Source of the DNA: Casuarina equisetifolia
Taxonomy: Eukaryota > Streptophyta > Magnoliopsida > Fagales > Casuarinaceae
Assembly: GCA_028551475.1 (NCBI GenBank)
Contig: CM052359.1
Span: 25,235,583-25,299,582, forward strand
DNA length: 64,000 nt
Direction: 5' to 3'
Positions 21,103 to 31,852 of this stretch are shown here, piece by piece (within the stretch, counting starts at the first letter, position 1; the number at the start of each line of letters is the position of its first letter). The notes beneath the pieces were generated by a model. That model searched no databases. It was not told the DNA's origin and saw only the letters and a program-made list of their open reading frames with translations. Position numbers and translations under genes: made by a program.

Positions 21103-22769
21103 CTTACCTCTTTTTACTTTTATTCCATATGGATTTTTATTGGCCTTGTGAAATGATTATATAGAGAATCCACTTGGAGCACTCTGCTATATTGTGAGTA
21201 CTTTCCGCATATGAATGGTAAAAGAACTATCCCTGGGAGTCAATAGGACTCAGTATTCTAGGTAGTTCGCTCTCGCCCGTTTCCTAAAATTATGTTCAAG
21301 ATTCGGTCCTCAACATGGAAGCACCTTAAGTTGTGTCCAATGAATTCGTGCTTAGATCTGAATTAATTATTCATAGCAAGGTTTGTGTTTCATGTCATTA
21401 GCAAAGGAGAAACTTTATCACGAGGCAATTCGAGGCTCAAAAGTAGATTTTATTGTCAATATAATTTAGAATAAACCTAAAGTAAACCTTATACTTCTAG
21501 TTTGACAATCAAGTCTTCAAAATACGAGCGTCTTATCTTAAACTATCTTTGCCATGACTTGTTGCTCAATTCTTAACACTATTGTTGTCCAACAACAGGA
21601 TTTCAACGCTCTAATATTAGTTCTTACACCCAAAAGATTATAGGTGTACCTACATACAAAAGAAAGTATCTAATGATAAAAACACATTGATTATATAGTT
21701 AATTTTACATTGCATTCCCTTAAAAGATAAAAGTCAACCTAAAACTCTCTCTTAAATGGAGGTTGTCACGTAGTTTTTGATCTAATTATAAACCTAGACC
21801 TAAGGGAGGAGACAAGAGTTCTTTCTATTCTCGAATTTTTTTCTTTCCCTTCTTGCCAAGCCTAGGTCGAATTTAAAATTAAAAAAAAACTTAATTATGT
21901 AAAAATTCCATCAATGAAATAAACCTGATAATAACTAATTAGAGCCTAAGCCCACATTGTCCCTCTTTGTATAGGTTATTAGTAATATTGAAGTAAGACA
22001 TATTACATGAAAGTAAATGGTTGAAAATGTTGAGCACCTAAGTTTAAATCAAAAGCTAAAACTCTTATATTCTTATCTAGTACATGATTACAAAAAAATT
22101 TGTCTTATAAAGATGGTCAAAAGAGATTTTAGGGGCTAGAGCTATGAATTGTGGGGGGCGGGGGAGGAGGCTTATGATGGCAATTTCTCATAATTGAGGA
22201 TAAATGAGGGGTAAAATGGTAATTTTATAAGTAAGAAAAAAATGTAAAAAAATAAAAAAAAAACCTCAAAAAGAATTCTCACTTCAAAACTCATCTATGA
22301 TGGCTAGGAAAAAGAATTTGTGGCAGAAATTAGCATAGAGAATGACTAGCTCTTGATATGGTGTCACAAGATATAAATATTGAGGAAGAAATGAAAGAAC
22401 ATAGAGCCACATAAATTCAACTGTATTGAATTTGTGATAAGACAAAGCTTTATAAGACTATGTTTTTGTATTTAATTATGCTTTTAGATAATGCAATCAA
22501 AGGACCCAATAAAGAAGTCTACATTAATTGTATTATCAACAATATATCCTTAAAGTTTTGTGCTACTCTACACACAATTGATGCTTGAAAAAGAAATTGA
22601 TGGTTTAAGACAATAATTTTAGTTTTAAACATGTTTTTGTACCTAACTTTTAAGTGGTTGCCTATTTATTTCATTTTTGCATAGCTGTATTACCTTTTTT
22701 TTTATTGAAATTTTCAACTTTGGCCAGCCTCATTATTTGTTTTACAATGTCATAATTTTTGAATTTATG
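21103..22769. other. No gene seen
   Basis: AT-rich sequence with a G-run at 22153-22170. No recognised coding sequence, RNA gene or terminal repeat. Confidence 0.5.
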
Positions 22770-22955
22770 TATCAAGTGTTGCCTTTTCTAAAAGTAAAAC
22801 ATGATGAATTCATGTTAAGGGAGCTAGGGAAAAGATGGTTAAACCACAAGTTTATGGTGACATGGCTGTCACGTTTCTTTCACCACCGTGATCAATGTCT
22901 GCTGGTTTATACATCCCTTTTTTTTTTTGTCGCTCGATGCTTTTTAAGTCCCTTT
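22770..22955 (+). pseudogene. Cullin-1 (CUL1) exon fragment
   Basis: The frame reads [20 protein letters not shown] and continues [21 protein letters not shown], closely following the N-terminal cullin-repeat segment of plant CUL1 (family pattern [14 protein letters not shown]...WLSRFFHYLDRY). After about ten unrelated codons, [10 protein letters not shown] resembles the next CUL1 exon (FIARRSLPPL), so an intron may be shortened to a vestige here. The rest of the 700-plus-residue SCF scaffold is absent, so it cannot be a working cullin. Confidence 0.7.
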
Positions 22956-23499
22956 ATCCACATGTTTCTTACTTAGAAAAATTCTTTCCGGTTTTTAAAA
23001 CCTGTCCCACCAACTAGTATATTCCAGCCATGGAAATGTTCTAATAATGAATGTCATCTTTATTTGGATCATAATGTTGATCTTATGAAATAAGGGCAAA
23101 TCATACATTGAATAGGATTGTAACCTTCATAAAATTAAATAGGAAAAGTTACATTCATACATTAAATTCCTCTCCCACAAAGGGTTAAGGCACCAACCAA
23201 AAGTGGTGACATCAACATAGGAAAACTAAGTATCGGGATAAGCTACACTTGTCAATACCAGCCTATCTCATCAGGCCTATATCTCTAGTCCAAAACATTG
23301 GAGCTAGATTTGTTATTTGTCAGCCTACTTGACGAGGCCCATATTACTAGTCCAAAAAACTCAAATCTCTAAGGAAAGCTTACCACTAGTTAGATTTAGC
23401 AACAACAAGAGCCAAGGCCTACTATTTTACTTTAGCAAAAGAACGAACTATAGAGATCTATTTCTTAGAACTCCAAGAATAATTTTTGCCAAGAAAAAA
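22956..23499. other. Repeat-like AT-rich sequence
   Basis: No gene seen. The 23,200-23,450 part (with CTAGTCCAAAA motifs) weakly resembles 27,590-27,760, which suggests an unidentified repeat family. Confidence 0.35.
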
Positions 23500-24110
23500 T
23501 AATGGCTAGTGGTGGAATGTTTGGCAGTATTGTAGCTTGTCCAATCAACATTATAACCACAAAGGCCTATGGGGTTGTTGGTATGGAAATGAAAGGCAAT
23601 ATCTAAGGTGCCATGAAGATGCCAAAGGAGAAATATAGCCCTCTAGAAGTCTTGAATTGCTAGCTTATGAATGGAACAAGACAATTTATCCATCAAGTAC
23701 AAGAGTTCATGACAAGTACAAGTTAAGTATTGGATGGCCTTAACCAAGCAACAATACAAAGAGGGCTAAGGGTAGGGAAATGGACTATTTTAGGAGAGAA
23801 AGAGACCATTATGTAGGCACTAAGACCTTAACTCCAAGAAGAAAATATAAGGGACTATGAGCTTTCATTGGAAACTCTTGGCTAAGTTACACCAAGTTAA
23901 GAACAATAAACTTGAAATTTCCAATAAGAAACAAGTCATTAGCATAAAGGAGAAGCCATATAACATCACCACCATAAGCATGGACAAATAAGAAGGAATC
24001 ACATACAAAACAAAAGAAACTAAATTAATCAAACCAACCCTAAGGGGCTTTCTTAAGACCATAAAAGGCATGGCACAAGGAGCCAAAAAAGTTGGGCTAA
24101 AAAGGGTTAT
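23500..24110 (-). mobile_element. Copia-type polyprotein remnant (RT/RNase H)
   Basis: Minus-strand translation shows, in broken frames, CHAFYGLKKAP-like residues, then GGDVIWLLLYANDLFLIGN (the copia RT Y-x-D-D-type block, here YAND), and further on DIAFHFHTNNPIGLCGYNVD followed by W-T-S-Y-N-T, which fits the copia RNase H stretch. Many stops are present. Ends, LTRs and the rest of pol are not visible. Confidence 0.6.
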
Positions 24111-24280
24111 TAAAGGTGGGAGGAGTTAAAACAAGAATTTTCACTAAGTTTTATAGAATTTGTGAATAAAATTGCTGCACAAAAAAAAAACAAAATAGTT
24201 TTTGAAAAATAAAGATAGGAACTTCAAGAAATACATTGAAATTCAATGGATTAAAAGTCCAATTGATTCTCTATTTCATA

Positions 24281-24872
24281 GCAAACAAAACCCAAATGTA
24301 AGAGAAAATAAATTTTGCTTATGACAATCAATTTTGCCCATGAATCACTATAAATTTTATCTAAGAATAGAAAAGTCATAGAACCCTAAAGGTTTAAAAA
24401 CTTTTGAACCAAAACTAGCATCAATGGAGTTGATGAAACTTTTAGATTTTTAGAGAATAGGTCAATTCTTCTTCTTTGACTAAAATTTCCTTTATTTTAG
24501 TTCATTTCACGTTTTGGAATGACTGGAATCCAACAAGGTATACATTGCACCATTTGAGCATAACTTTAAGGGTAATGCAAACAAAACCCAAATGTAAGAG
24601 AAAATAAATTTTGCTTATGGCAATCAATTTTGCCCTTGAATCACTATAAATTTTATCTAAGAATAGAAAAGTCATAGAACCCTAAAGATTTAAAAACTTT
24701 TGAACCAAAACTAGCATCAATGGAGGTAATGAAACTTTTAGATTTTTAGAGAATAGGTCAATTCTTCTTCTTTGACTAAAATTTCCTTTATTTTAGTTCA
24801 TTTCATGTTTTGGAGTGATTGGAATCCAACAAGGTATACATTGCACCATTTGAGCATAACGTTGAGGGTAAT
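24281..24872. repeat. 296-bp tandem duplication
   Basis: Unit 1 (24281-24576) and unit 2 (24577-24872) both begin GCAAACAAAACCCAAATG and end after CATTTGAGCATAAC...GGTAAT. By eye only about ten differences separate them, so the duplication is fairly recent. There is no coding content. Confidence 0.9.
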
Positions 24873-26690
24873 GCACATGCATTGCATGAGCATGCCTTCT
24901 CTTTCTACTTGGCTAAGCATATTATTATTTCTTATTCTCAAACATGTACATCAAATTATTCAAATGGTAGCCAGTCACCTAATAACATTAAGAACAATAA
25001 TATAAATATAATCTCTTTCAAAAAATAGAAAATCATGAAATTCTTATCATCATGGTTAGGTTATCATAGCCTTAACTAAAGAAAATTAGAATATAATGGA
25101 AGAAAAAAATAATAGAAATTAAACCAAGCATCTTGAATCCAAAAACAAGAATTCTATCACCACTTTTGTCCTTTTTTTCTTTTTCAAGAAATCCTTGAAT
25201 TCCTATTTCTTTCTTGGATTGCACACACAATTCTTTCTTTTGCCTGCCATTTCCTATTAAATAGAATTTAGGGTTTAGTCCTATTTAACCCTCCCAATGT
25301 GAGTTGATTTTCGATTCCTAAAATGATTGAATTTAAAATTCCTACATTTATTAGGATTTGAACTCCTAATATGACTAGATTTTGACTAGTTCAAACCCCA
25401 AGCCTTATTACCAAGAAATAATAAAACAAAGCCTAATTATCTAAAAAACCTAACAACAATATAAAACCTAGTAATAATCACTCAAAAACCAAGCCCAAGC
25501 CCATCTTGACTCTCTTTTGCCATGTAATAAGTGTCAAGTTCTTTACAAACATCATTTTTTCTCCATGTGTCCTTATGCTACATAAATAATAAAAATTTGA
25601 GTAAATAAAGGAGAATTAAAATATTTTCTCATACACATTGCATTATTTGTTACTTAAATTAGGTAAAATAGTTCTCTAAAATTTAAGTTATCAATTATTA
25701 TAAGGAGACTAAAATAGTTGTAGGTGTGGAGGCTCTATCCACAGTTTTGGCCACCGTTCACTCATAGGCTAAATTGGTAAGGAGTGATGAATATAAGGTT
25801 GAAGAAGGTGAGATTTTGCTCTCCAATTGATATAGTGTGTTGGTTCACTCTATGTTCCTAATGGATATAAAGGCTTTTTTTGGACTTGCCAAGCAACCAA
25901 AACATTGAAGAGTATTTTGGTTCACAAAAAGGCCAACATAGTACAAATTCTCCTTCAAAAGTCTCTTTTTAAAATTGTACAATACTTTATTGAAGTGAGG
26001 CTAGAAAGACTAGATAGAGTCTTATGTAATTGGGATGCATCTAGTGAATTCTCATCCTTGAAAGTTCATTATTTACCATGATTATTGTCATATCACACCT
26101 TTTTTTTGTTATCTTTGAAGATGGCATTATAGAGTGTTCATTCTTTTAGGTTTTAATGAGAATGGTTGGAGAGTTTATCAACTTTATGACTCATTGCTTA
26201 ACACTAGACTAGTCATTCATTAACTCTATGGATTTAGATTTACTTAAGATATTTTCACATTAAACTTGCCTTGAATTTATGGGCTAAATAGAATAAAGGC
26301 TTGAATGAACAAAAAATCATAGAGCTATCAGAAAAGGTTCAAATCATGGAACAACAACTACAAGATGTCTAGGATGAATTTATTTTCAAAGATCTTTAGG
26401 CAGCTTAAGACCTTTTTTTTTTTGTGGAAATGTAAATTGTATTAATAAATTTTAAAATACAGATACACAGGAACATACCCTAGTATTACAAAAGTCACCA
26501 TATCTACGAAAAGATAGAAACTAAAAGCCTTTAAATTTTGCTCAAAATAACATTTCCTTGGAAAGATTTGATATTTTTAAACAAAGAAGCTAGAGTTATA
26601 TGCATTTAGGAAGGTAAATAGGAACACTACTTACTTTCATGCCGACATTAAGAAAAAGAAGACAATTATCTTACTTTAATTTTTTCCTCC
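24873..26690. other. AT-rich interval, no gene seen
   Basis: There are several T- and A-rich tracts and short repeated phrases, but no recognised coding sequence. Confidence 0.45.
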
Positions 26691-29470
26691 CAGATTGGAT
26701 TCATATGAAGGACGTGGATATTTTGGGCCTAATGGTAATGGACTTTTATAAGAATTTAATTGCATCTCATAGTGAATCACCTTGGTACATTTTCTTCAAT
26801 ATCCTCTAGATAGTAGAAGTCAGTCAAATCTAATTAATCATGTCCCTCAAGTTAATACTGATGATCAAAATGGGTTTTTATGCAAAATGATAGAATGGGA
26901 AGAAATTCTATAGAGGAATAGAAACTTGGAACTTAATAATGCACTTGAACTTAATGGTTTCGTTGGGCATTTCTTCACTACTACTAAAAAGAACTCATGA
27001 GAGAGGATCTTATTGCTTTTATTTAGGATTTCTTTTAGGGAGGCTAGTTCCCACCTAGCTCTATAGCTACTACTTTAGCTCCAATTTCAAAGGTTTCTTA
27101 ATCCAATAGTTTTTTATTTTATTTTAGGCCTATACGTAATGGACTTGGAGAGAAATCTGTTTGGCATTTAGGTCTTAGCTATAAACTTAGTAAGCCTTTA
27201 ATCAGGATCACTCTAAAGAGACAACTTTGAAAAGGAAACAAAAAGACTTGAGGAAAAATGGGAGTGTGGAGAATAAGAAGAGTTTAGGTGAATTGTGTGA
27301 CAAAGGGAGCTTAGGGGTTCACCTTCTCTCGATAATTTAATACAACATTAGTTACACATTTATAGTGGAATCATAAATATGTGTGTACCTTATTTATAAT
27401 TTGAATTAAGTTCATCAGAACACTTACAATTCTTAAGTTTTCATTAAGACTAACATTATAATCATAAATATAAAATCATAATAGTAGTCTTATTCAATAT
27501 CAAAGTCGTTACAATCATAAGTTATTAATAATTTTTCCCTCATTAAAGAAACATTCAAATACAAAGAACATAAAAGGAAACTAGAATGGACACCACCCAA
27601 GTGGATAACCCAACAATAAGGAAAACTAAGAAGGTTAGACTTCTACTCACTAACTTGGTCCATCAGTTGGTACTACCAGTCCAGCACATTGAAGTTTGAC
27701 TCATACTTGCTCGGCCAACCCATCAACCCGTATTGCCAATTTGGAACATATAAGCTTATGCACTTTCAAGTATAAAATTTGGTTAAGATTCTAAATGATA
27801 AATTGTCTAAGGTGCTCCCTTTTGTCTTGAAAAGAACAATTTAGATTTTTTGAGGATCAAGCCATTTTAGAGAACATTGCCTTTGCATAGGAGATGGACC
27901 ATGAGATAAATAGAAAAGTCCCAAGTAGTAATGTGACAATCAAGCTAGATATGTCTAAGGCTTACGATTGATTGGAATGGTTATTCTTGTTGCAAGTTAT
28001 GCAAAAGTTTGGTTTTCAACCCAATGGTAGACATGATCTATAAATATATATCAAATAATAGATTCTTTATTGAGTTGCAAGGAAAAAAAATTGGTCTTTT
28101 GAAAGCTACTAAAGATTACAACAAAGGGATCCCCTCTTACCTAGCTTGATCATTACAACTCAAAAAGCCTTTAGTATCTTTACTACAATTAGGAGCAATT
28201 AAAGTCTACAATAGTACAAAAAACTTTGGATTCATTTCACACCTTCTTATGTTGATGATATGATAATCTTTCTGAAGGGATAGAAAAGACCTATATCTAA
28301 ATTTAGAGATCTTTTGCATAAGTATGAATAGTTTAATGGATAGCTGTTGAATAGAAAATTCAATTTTCATATTTCCAAGAAGGCTCCACAATACAAGAAG
28401 CAGTTTATCTAGAATTGGACAAGTTTATTGAATGCTAAGCTTCTTATGAAACATCTTAGTGTTTCTTTGTTTAAAGATCAGGCTAAGTGAGTTTATTATG
28501 ACAAGCTCTTGTCAAAAATCAAAGAAAGACTTAGGAATTGGAAGAAAAAGTTTCTATCTCATGATAGAAACCTTATCTTAATCAAAATTGTATTATCTTC
28601 CATTCCTATCTATATATTGTATGCTTTTAAGGTTCCTAAGTTATTGCTCAAAGAGATGAATAAATGTATTACAGAATTTTTATGGAGTCATTATGAAAAG
28701 CACAGGGTAAATTGGAAAAACACAAGTTGCCAAACTTATGAAGGTGGATTAAGGATCAAAGATTTATCCATAGTGATGTTTAGCCTTCAAGTCAACTTGG
28801 CCTAGAATTTTATTAAAGGATACTTGTTTTGGGATCAATTCATGAAAAATAAACATGGGAACGTTATGGACATTCTTTATTGTTCAAAGAGTATATTGGT
28901 TTCTCATTATTGGTCTACCATCAGTATACATATCACATTTAGCATTCAACATAGCATATGCTTGGTAAATAATAATGAACAATACTTTTAGATGGATAAG
29001 TGGTTGAATGAGCTATTATGATATCTCCCTTGTAATGATCAACAACAAAGCATTAGGGGGTTTTGATTGATTAAGACTATTTACAATCTAACCTATCTTC
29101 TTCTCAATGGGTATAGTCTTTGAAGATAAGTATTAATGATGAGCCTTATCATTTGATATATGAGCTTTTCCTATAATAGAAAATTTTCAACTTCTCTCTC
29201 TATCAAAATTTAAGGATAATTGGTGAGAAGGTAAACTAGAGAAAGTTTGTTTGCAATCAACTTCTTCCAATAATTAACTTCTTAAATTAACTTCTTTATG
29301 CAAAGACTCATGTGCAATGGTTTTCCCAGCAAGAGCTTTTTTTTGGCCTCAAAATGTGTTTGTCGCATGTTTACTCACCCGTAAACTAGTGATCATTTGT
29401 TTTGCCATGGGAATTTAGTTGGTAGTTTATGACAATATTTCAACCACCTGAAGATCACATTAAGGAAAGA
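26690..29470 (+). mobile_element. LINE (non-LTR) retrotransposon remnant
   Basis: Plus-strand fragments follow the order of plant L1-type ORF2. At about 27940-28010 lies TIKLDMSKAYD followed by LEWLFLLQVMQKFGF (RT palm block). At 28509-28805 is an open 98-codon run with NWKKKFLSHDRNLILIKIVL, SSIPIYILYAF, WSHYEKHRVNW and EGGLRIKDLS, the conserved post-RT region. Around 29330-29450 there is a zf-RVT-like SDHLFCHGNLVG stretch. Stops and shifts are frequent elsewhere, so no active protein is possible. The RNase H end and poly(A) tail were not found. Confidence 0.7.
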
Positions 29471-30629
29471 CTCGATGAATGTCCTCGTTATAGACTGGTT
29501 TAAAGAAGCATTTTTTTTCTCCTAAGCTAGAATGGACATTCCCCTTTTAAGCATTTGATCAGAAAAAGCGGTAAAAGAAGGATGAGAATTGCCACTGCGT
29601 TTTTTATTTTACTGAGATGTATTTTGACCAAAAGTTAAGATGCTGACCCTGTATCAAGCTGCTTACTGAAACACAGTGTAACTTAAAGATTAGCCGAACT
29701 GAACACAACGTTTCATCAAACTCAAACGGGCACATAACCAAGAACGAAGCCATTTCTCCCGAGTGTAGAGGCGATGGAGAAAGAGGGAAACCAGCGAAAA
29801 CCTAGGGATCTGCTGTCAGCCTATTCAGAGCTAATTTGATCTATAACAGACAAAAACTTAAAGAGAAGCCAATAGTAAAATCCTGGACCTCCTTACAACT
29901 GGAAATGGAAATGGGTTTCTACCCTTTGAAGACTAAACGGAAGGCAATTGTCCTTCATCAAAAGGCGGTTGCCATAGCGTGACTGCTTCTGAAAAGAAAG
30001 ACTACATGTCAACCCTTATCTCAAACGCACGCCTTCTGGACAAGCAAACACAAATGCAATCCCAATCAAAAGAAAGAGAAAAAGGATACTAGAATGAACT
30101 GTATCATAATCTCTACTGTTAATGTAGTTCACTATTTGTGATTAGTTGAATAAATTGGCCACGTGTGACTTCCTAACCTGGCAGAAAGTGCAGCTAAGCC
30201 CGGGTTTAGCTCCTACAGTAGTCATGACTGATTTTGAGTTTCTTATTGTCAAAGAAAAGAATTACGTAGATCAGATAGTTATATAAGATTCACTAGAATG
30301 ATATAAGGATAAAAGAGAGAAAAAAAAAAAAAGAACTATCTAGATCAGAAATTTGCATAAGATTTACTAGAATGATAGACAAAAGTAGGACCTTCAATGG
30401 CAGTAGAAAAAATGCGTTCACTTAAAACACACAATTGCATAACAAACGTACTAAAAGGCTAAACCAATTGACTGTTAATCAAGTGAAACAAAGCAAACCA
30501 TAAGTAAAGCAGCGAACAAGACATCAATTATTCCTGCCCATAATAAAATAGATGTATCCTATGTGCAGGTAACAAAGGAAAAGGTAGGAAAGTCTTGACC
30601 GTTGCTATCTCCTAAGCTCTATGGAGCAG
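29471..30629. other. 3' flank of the RGP5 gene
   Basis: No coding sequence is recognised. The part from 30451 to 30629 is shared with the duplicated copy at 10951, so the 3' UTR lies at least partly there. Confidence 0.4.
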
Positions 30630-31852
30630 TTAGCTGGACCGGACTGCCTTCCAGAGCTTGACCCACTCCTCCATGGCCTCAGCAGCACGAACAAAGATCG
30701 GATCTACCCGTCCCAGCTGCTCCTTCACTTTTTTCGCCATCTCAACCACGCAATCCTCGGCTGAGACTGCAGATTGTTCCCATCTGACTGACTGAAAGAA
30801 AGGGACTACTTCCTCCATCAGCTTTACCCCTTCCCACTCTTTTTTCAAACTCTCTATGGCATTACCCCTTTCTTTCCTCCACACATAAGGTAGGCCACTT
30901 TTGACACCATGCCCAAGGAAATCACATATAACCTTAACACACATACCAGACCATATATCTTCCATTGTTTCCCATCTCAACTTTCCTTCCCCTGCTACTC
31001 TAAAAGCTGGAATCAAAGCAGGCCCCACCAGCTCACGATTAAAAGCAATATTGATTCCACTTACAGGCAATAAAGCCCCAGCAGGCACAGTCATAACAGC
31101 ATCCACATATCGAGAGTTCCTGTTTTCTGGCTTGAGGGCTTGTGTCGGTGCATCATAGTCTGCTAGGTTGAGCCACAGTCCACATGACATAGCACATTCA
31201 ACCCCGTTCCGCATGCTAAATGGATAACCACGGACAAAATCTGTCCCCTTCCGAAAAGGATCGTAGAGAGTATTGAAAAAGAAAGGGGTGGCTGGAGTTG
31301 CCAGGTTGGTGATATGCTGGGCGACAATATCTACTAAAGACCCATTAGAGTCCGTAGCAGGAAAGCAATCGTCATCAACTGAAATGATGTATTTTTTCCG
31401 AGATATAAGATAACCAAAATACCTGCATGAATAACCAGAGAAGAGAATGGAAGTGGAAGAACCCGCAACTTTGTCTATGTCAGACTTGGTGTAAACATCA
31501 ACGTTAAAGCCTTCTGGCATTTGGAGTTCATCTGAGAGATCAGGGTCTTTTACAATTATCAGATGGAACCGTGAAAATGCAGGTTTCCACTCATTCATAA
31601 ATGCTGTCAGGTCAGAGTGGAGAGCTCCAACAACGATGTCAACATCCGCATCATTGATATTTGCTTGAGACATCTTCCTAGTGTTACCAAGAGAATAATG
31701 CACAACCACTGCCTTTTTGGCCTCCTTAAGCAGCTTCTTTATATGACTTCCAAAGTTTTTAAGTGTGCTCACTCAGTTTAACAACTTAAAATCTTTCAGA
31801 ACATCCTGCCAAGAAGGTCAAAAAAGAATGCTCTAACTTCTAAATTTAGTGA
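30451..31852. repeat. Segmental duplication, copy B (parental)
   Basis: Direct repeat of 10951-12338, about 19.5 kb away. This copy keeps the intact RGP5 frame and the upstream exons, so it is the source. Confidence 0.9.
30630..31673 (-). CDS. RGP5: RGP5-like UDP-arabinopyranose mutase family protein (GT75)
   Basis: 347 codons plus stop, in one uninterrupted exon. The frame is open upstream to 31772 but with no ATG. The ATG at 31673 (MSQANINDADVDIVVGAL) aligns with the start of Arabidopsis RGP5, which has nearly the same length. Family marks are the acidic metal/nucleotide motif SVDDDCFP (Asp100-102), RGYPFSMRNG with the Arg that is reversibly glycosylated (Arg155 here), LWLNLADYDAPTQALK, VDAVMTVPAGALLPVSGINI and LPYVWRKERG. 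RGP proteins are cytosolic or Golgi-face complexes that interconvert UDP-Ara pyranose and furanose forms for cell-wall arabinan. RGP5-type members are the divergent class; from memory, they lack clear mutase activity on their own. The same exon carries the end of a separate upstream ORF (31786-34657), so translation may depend on reinitiation. Confidence 0.95.
   Translation of the reverse strand: MSQANINDADVDIVVGALHSDLTAFMNEWKPAFSRFHLIIVKDPDLSDELQMPEGFNVDVYTKSDIDKVAGSSTSILFSGYSCRYFGYLISRKKYIISVDDDCFPATDSNGSLVDIVAQHITNLATPATPFFFNTLYDPFRKGTDFVRGYPFSMRNGVECAMSCGLWLNLADYDAPTQALKPENRNSRYVDAVMTVPAGALLPVSGINIAFNRELVGPALIPAFRVAGEGKLRWETMEDIWSGMCVKVICDFLGHGVKSGLPYVWRKERGNAIESLKKEWEGVKLMEEVVPFFQSVRWEQSAVSAEDCVVEMAKKVKEQLGRVDPIFVRAAEAMEEWVKLWKAVRSS

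Noticed and set aside
31674..31772. N-terminal extension of RGP5 from 31772
   Set aside because: It starts with GTG, not ATG. The Arabidopsis RGP5 start aligns with the ATG at 31673, and the region overlaps the spacer after the upstream ORF.
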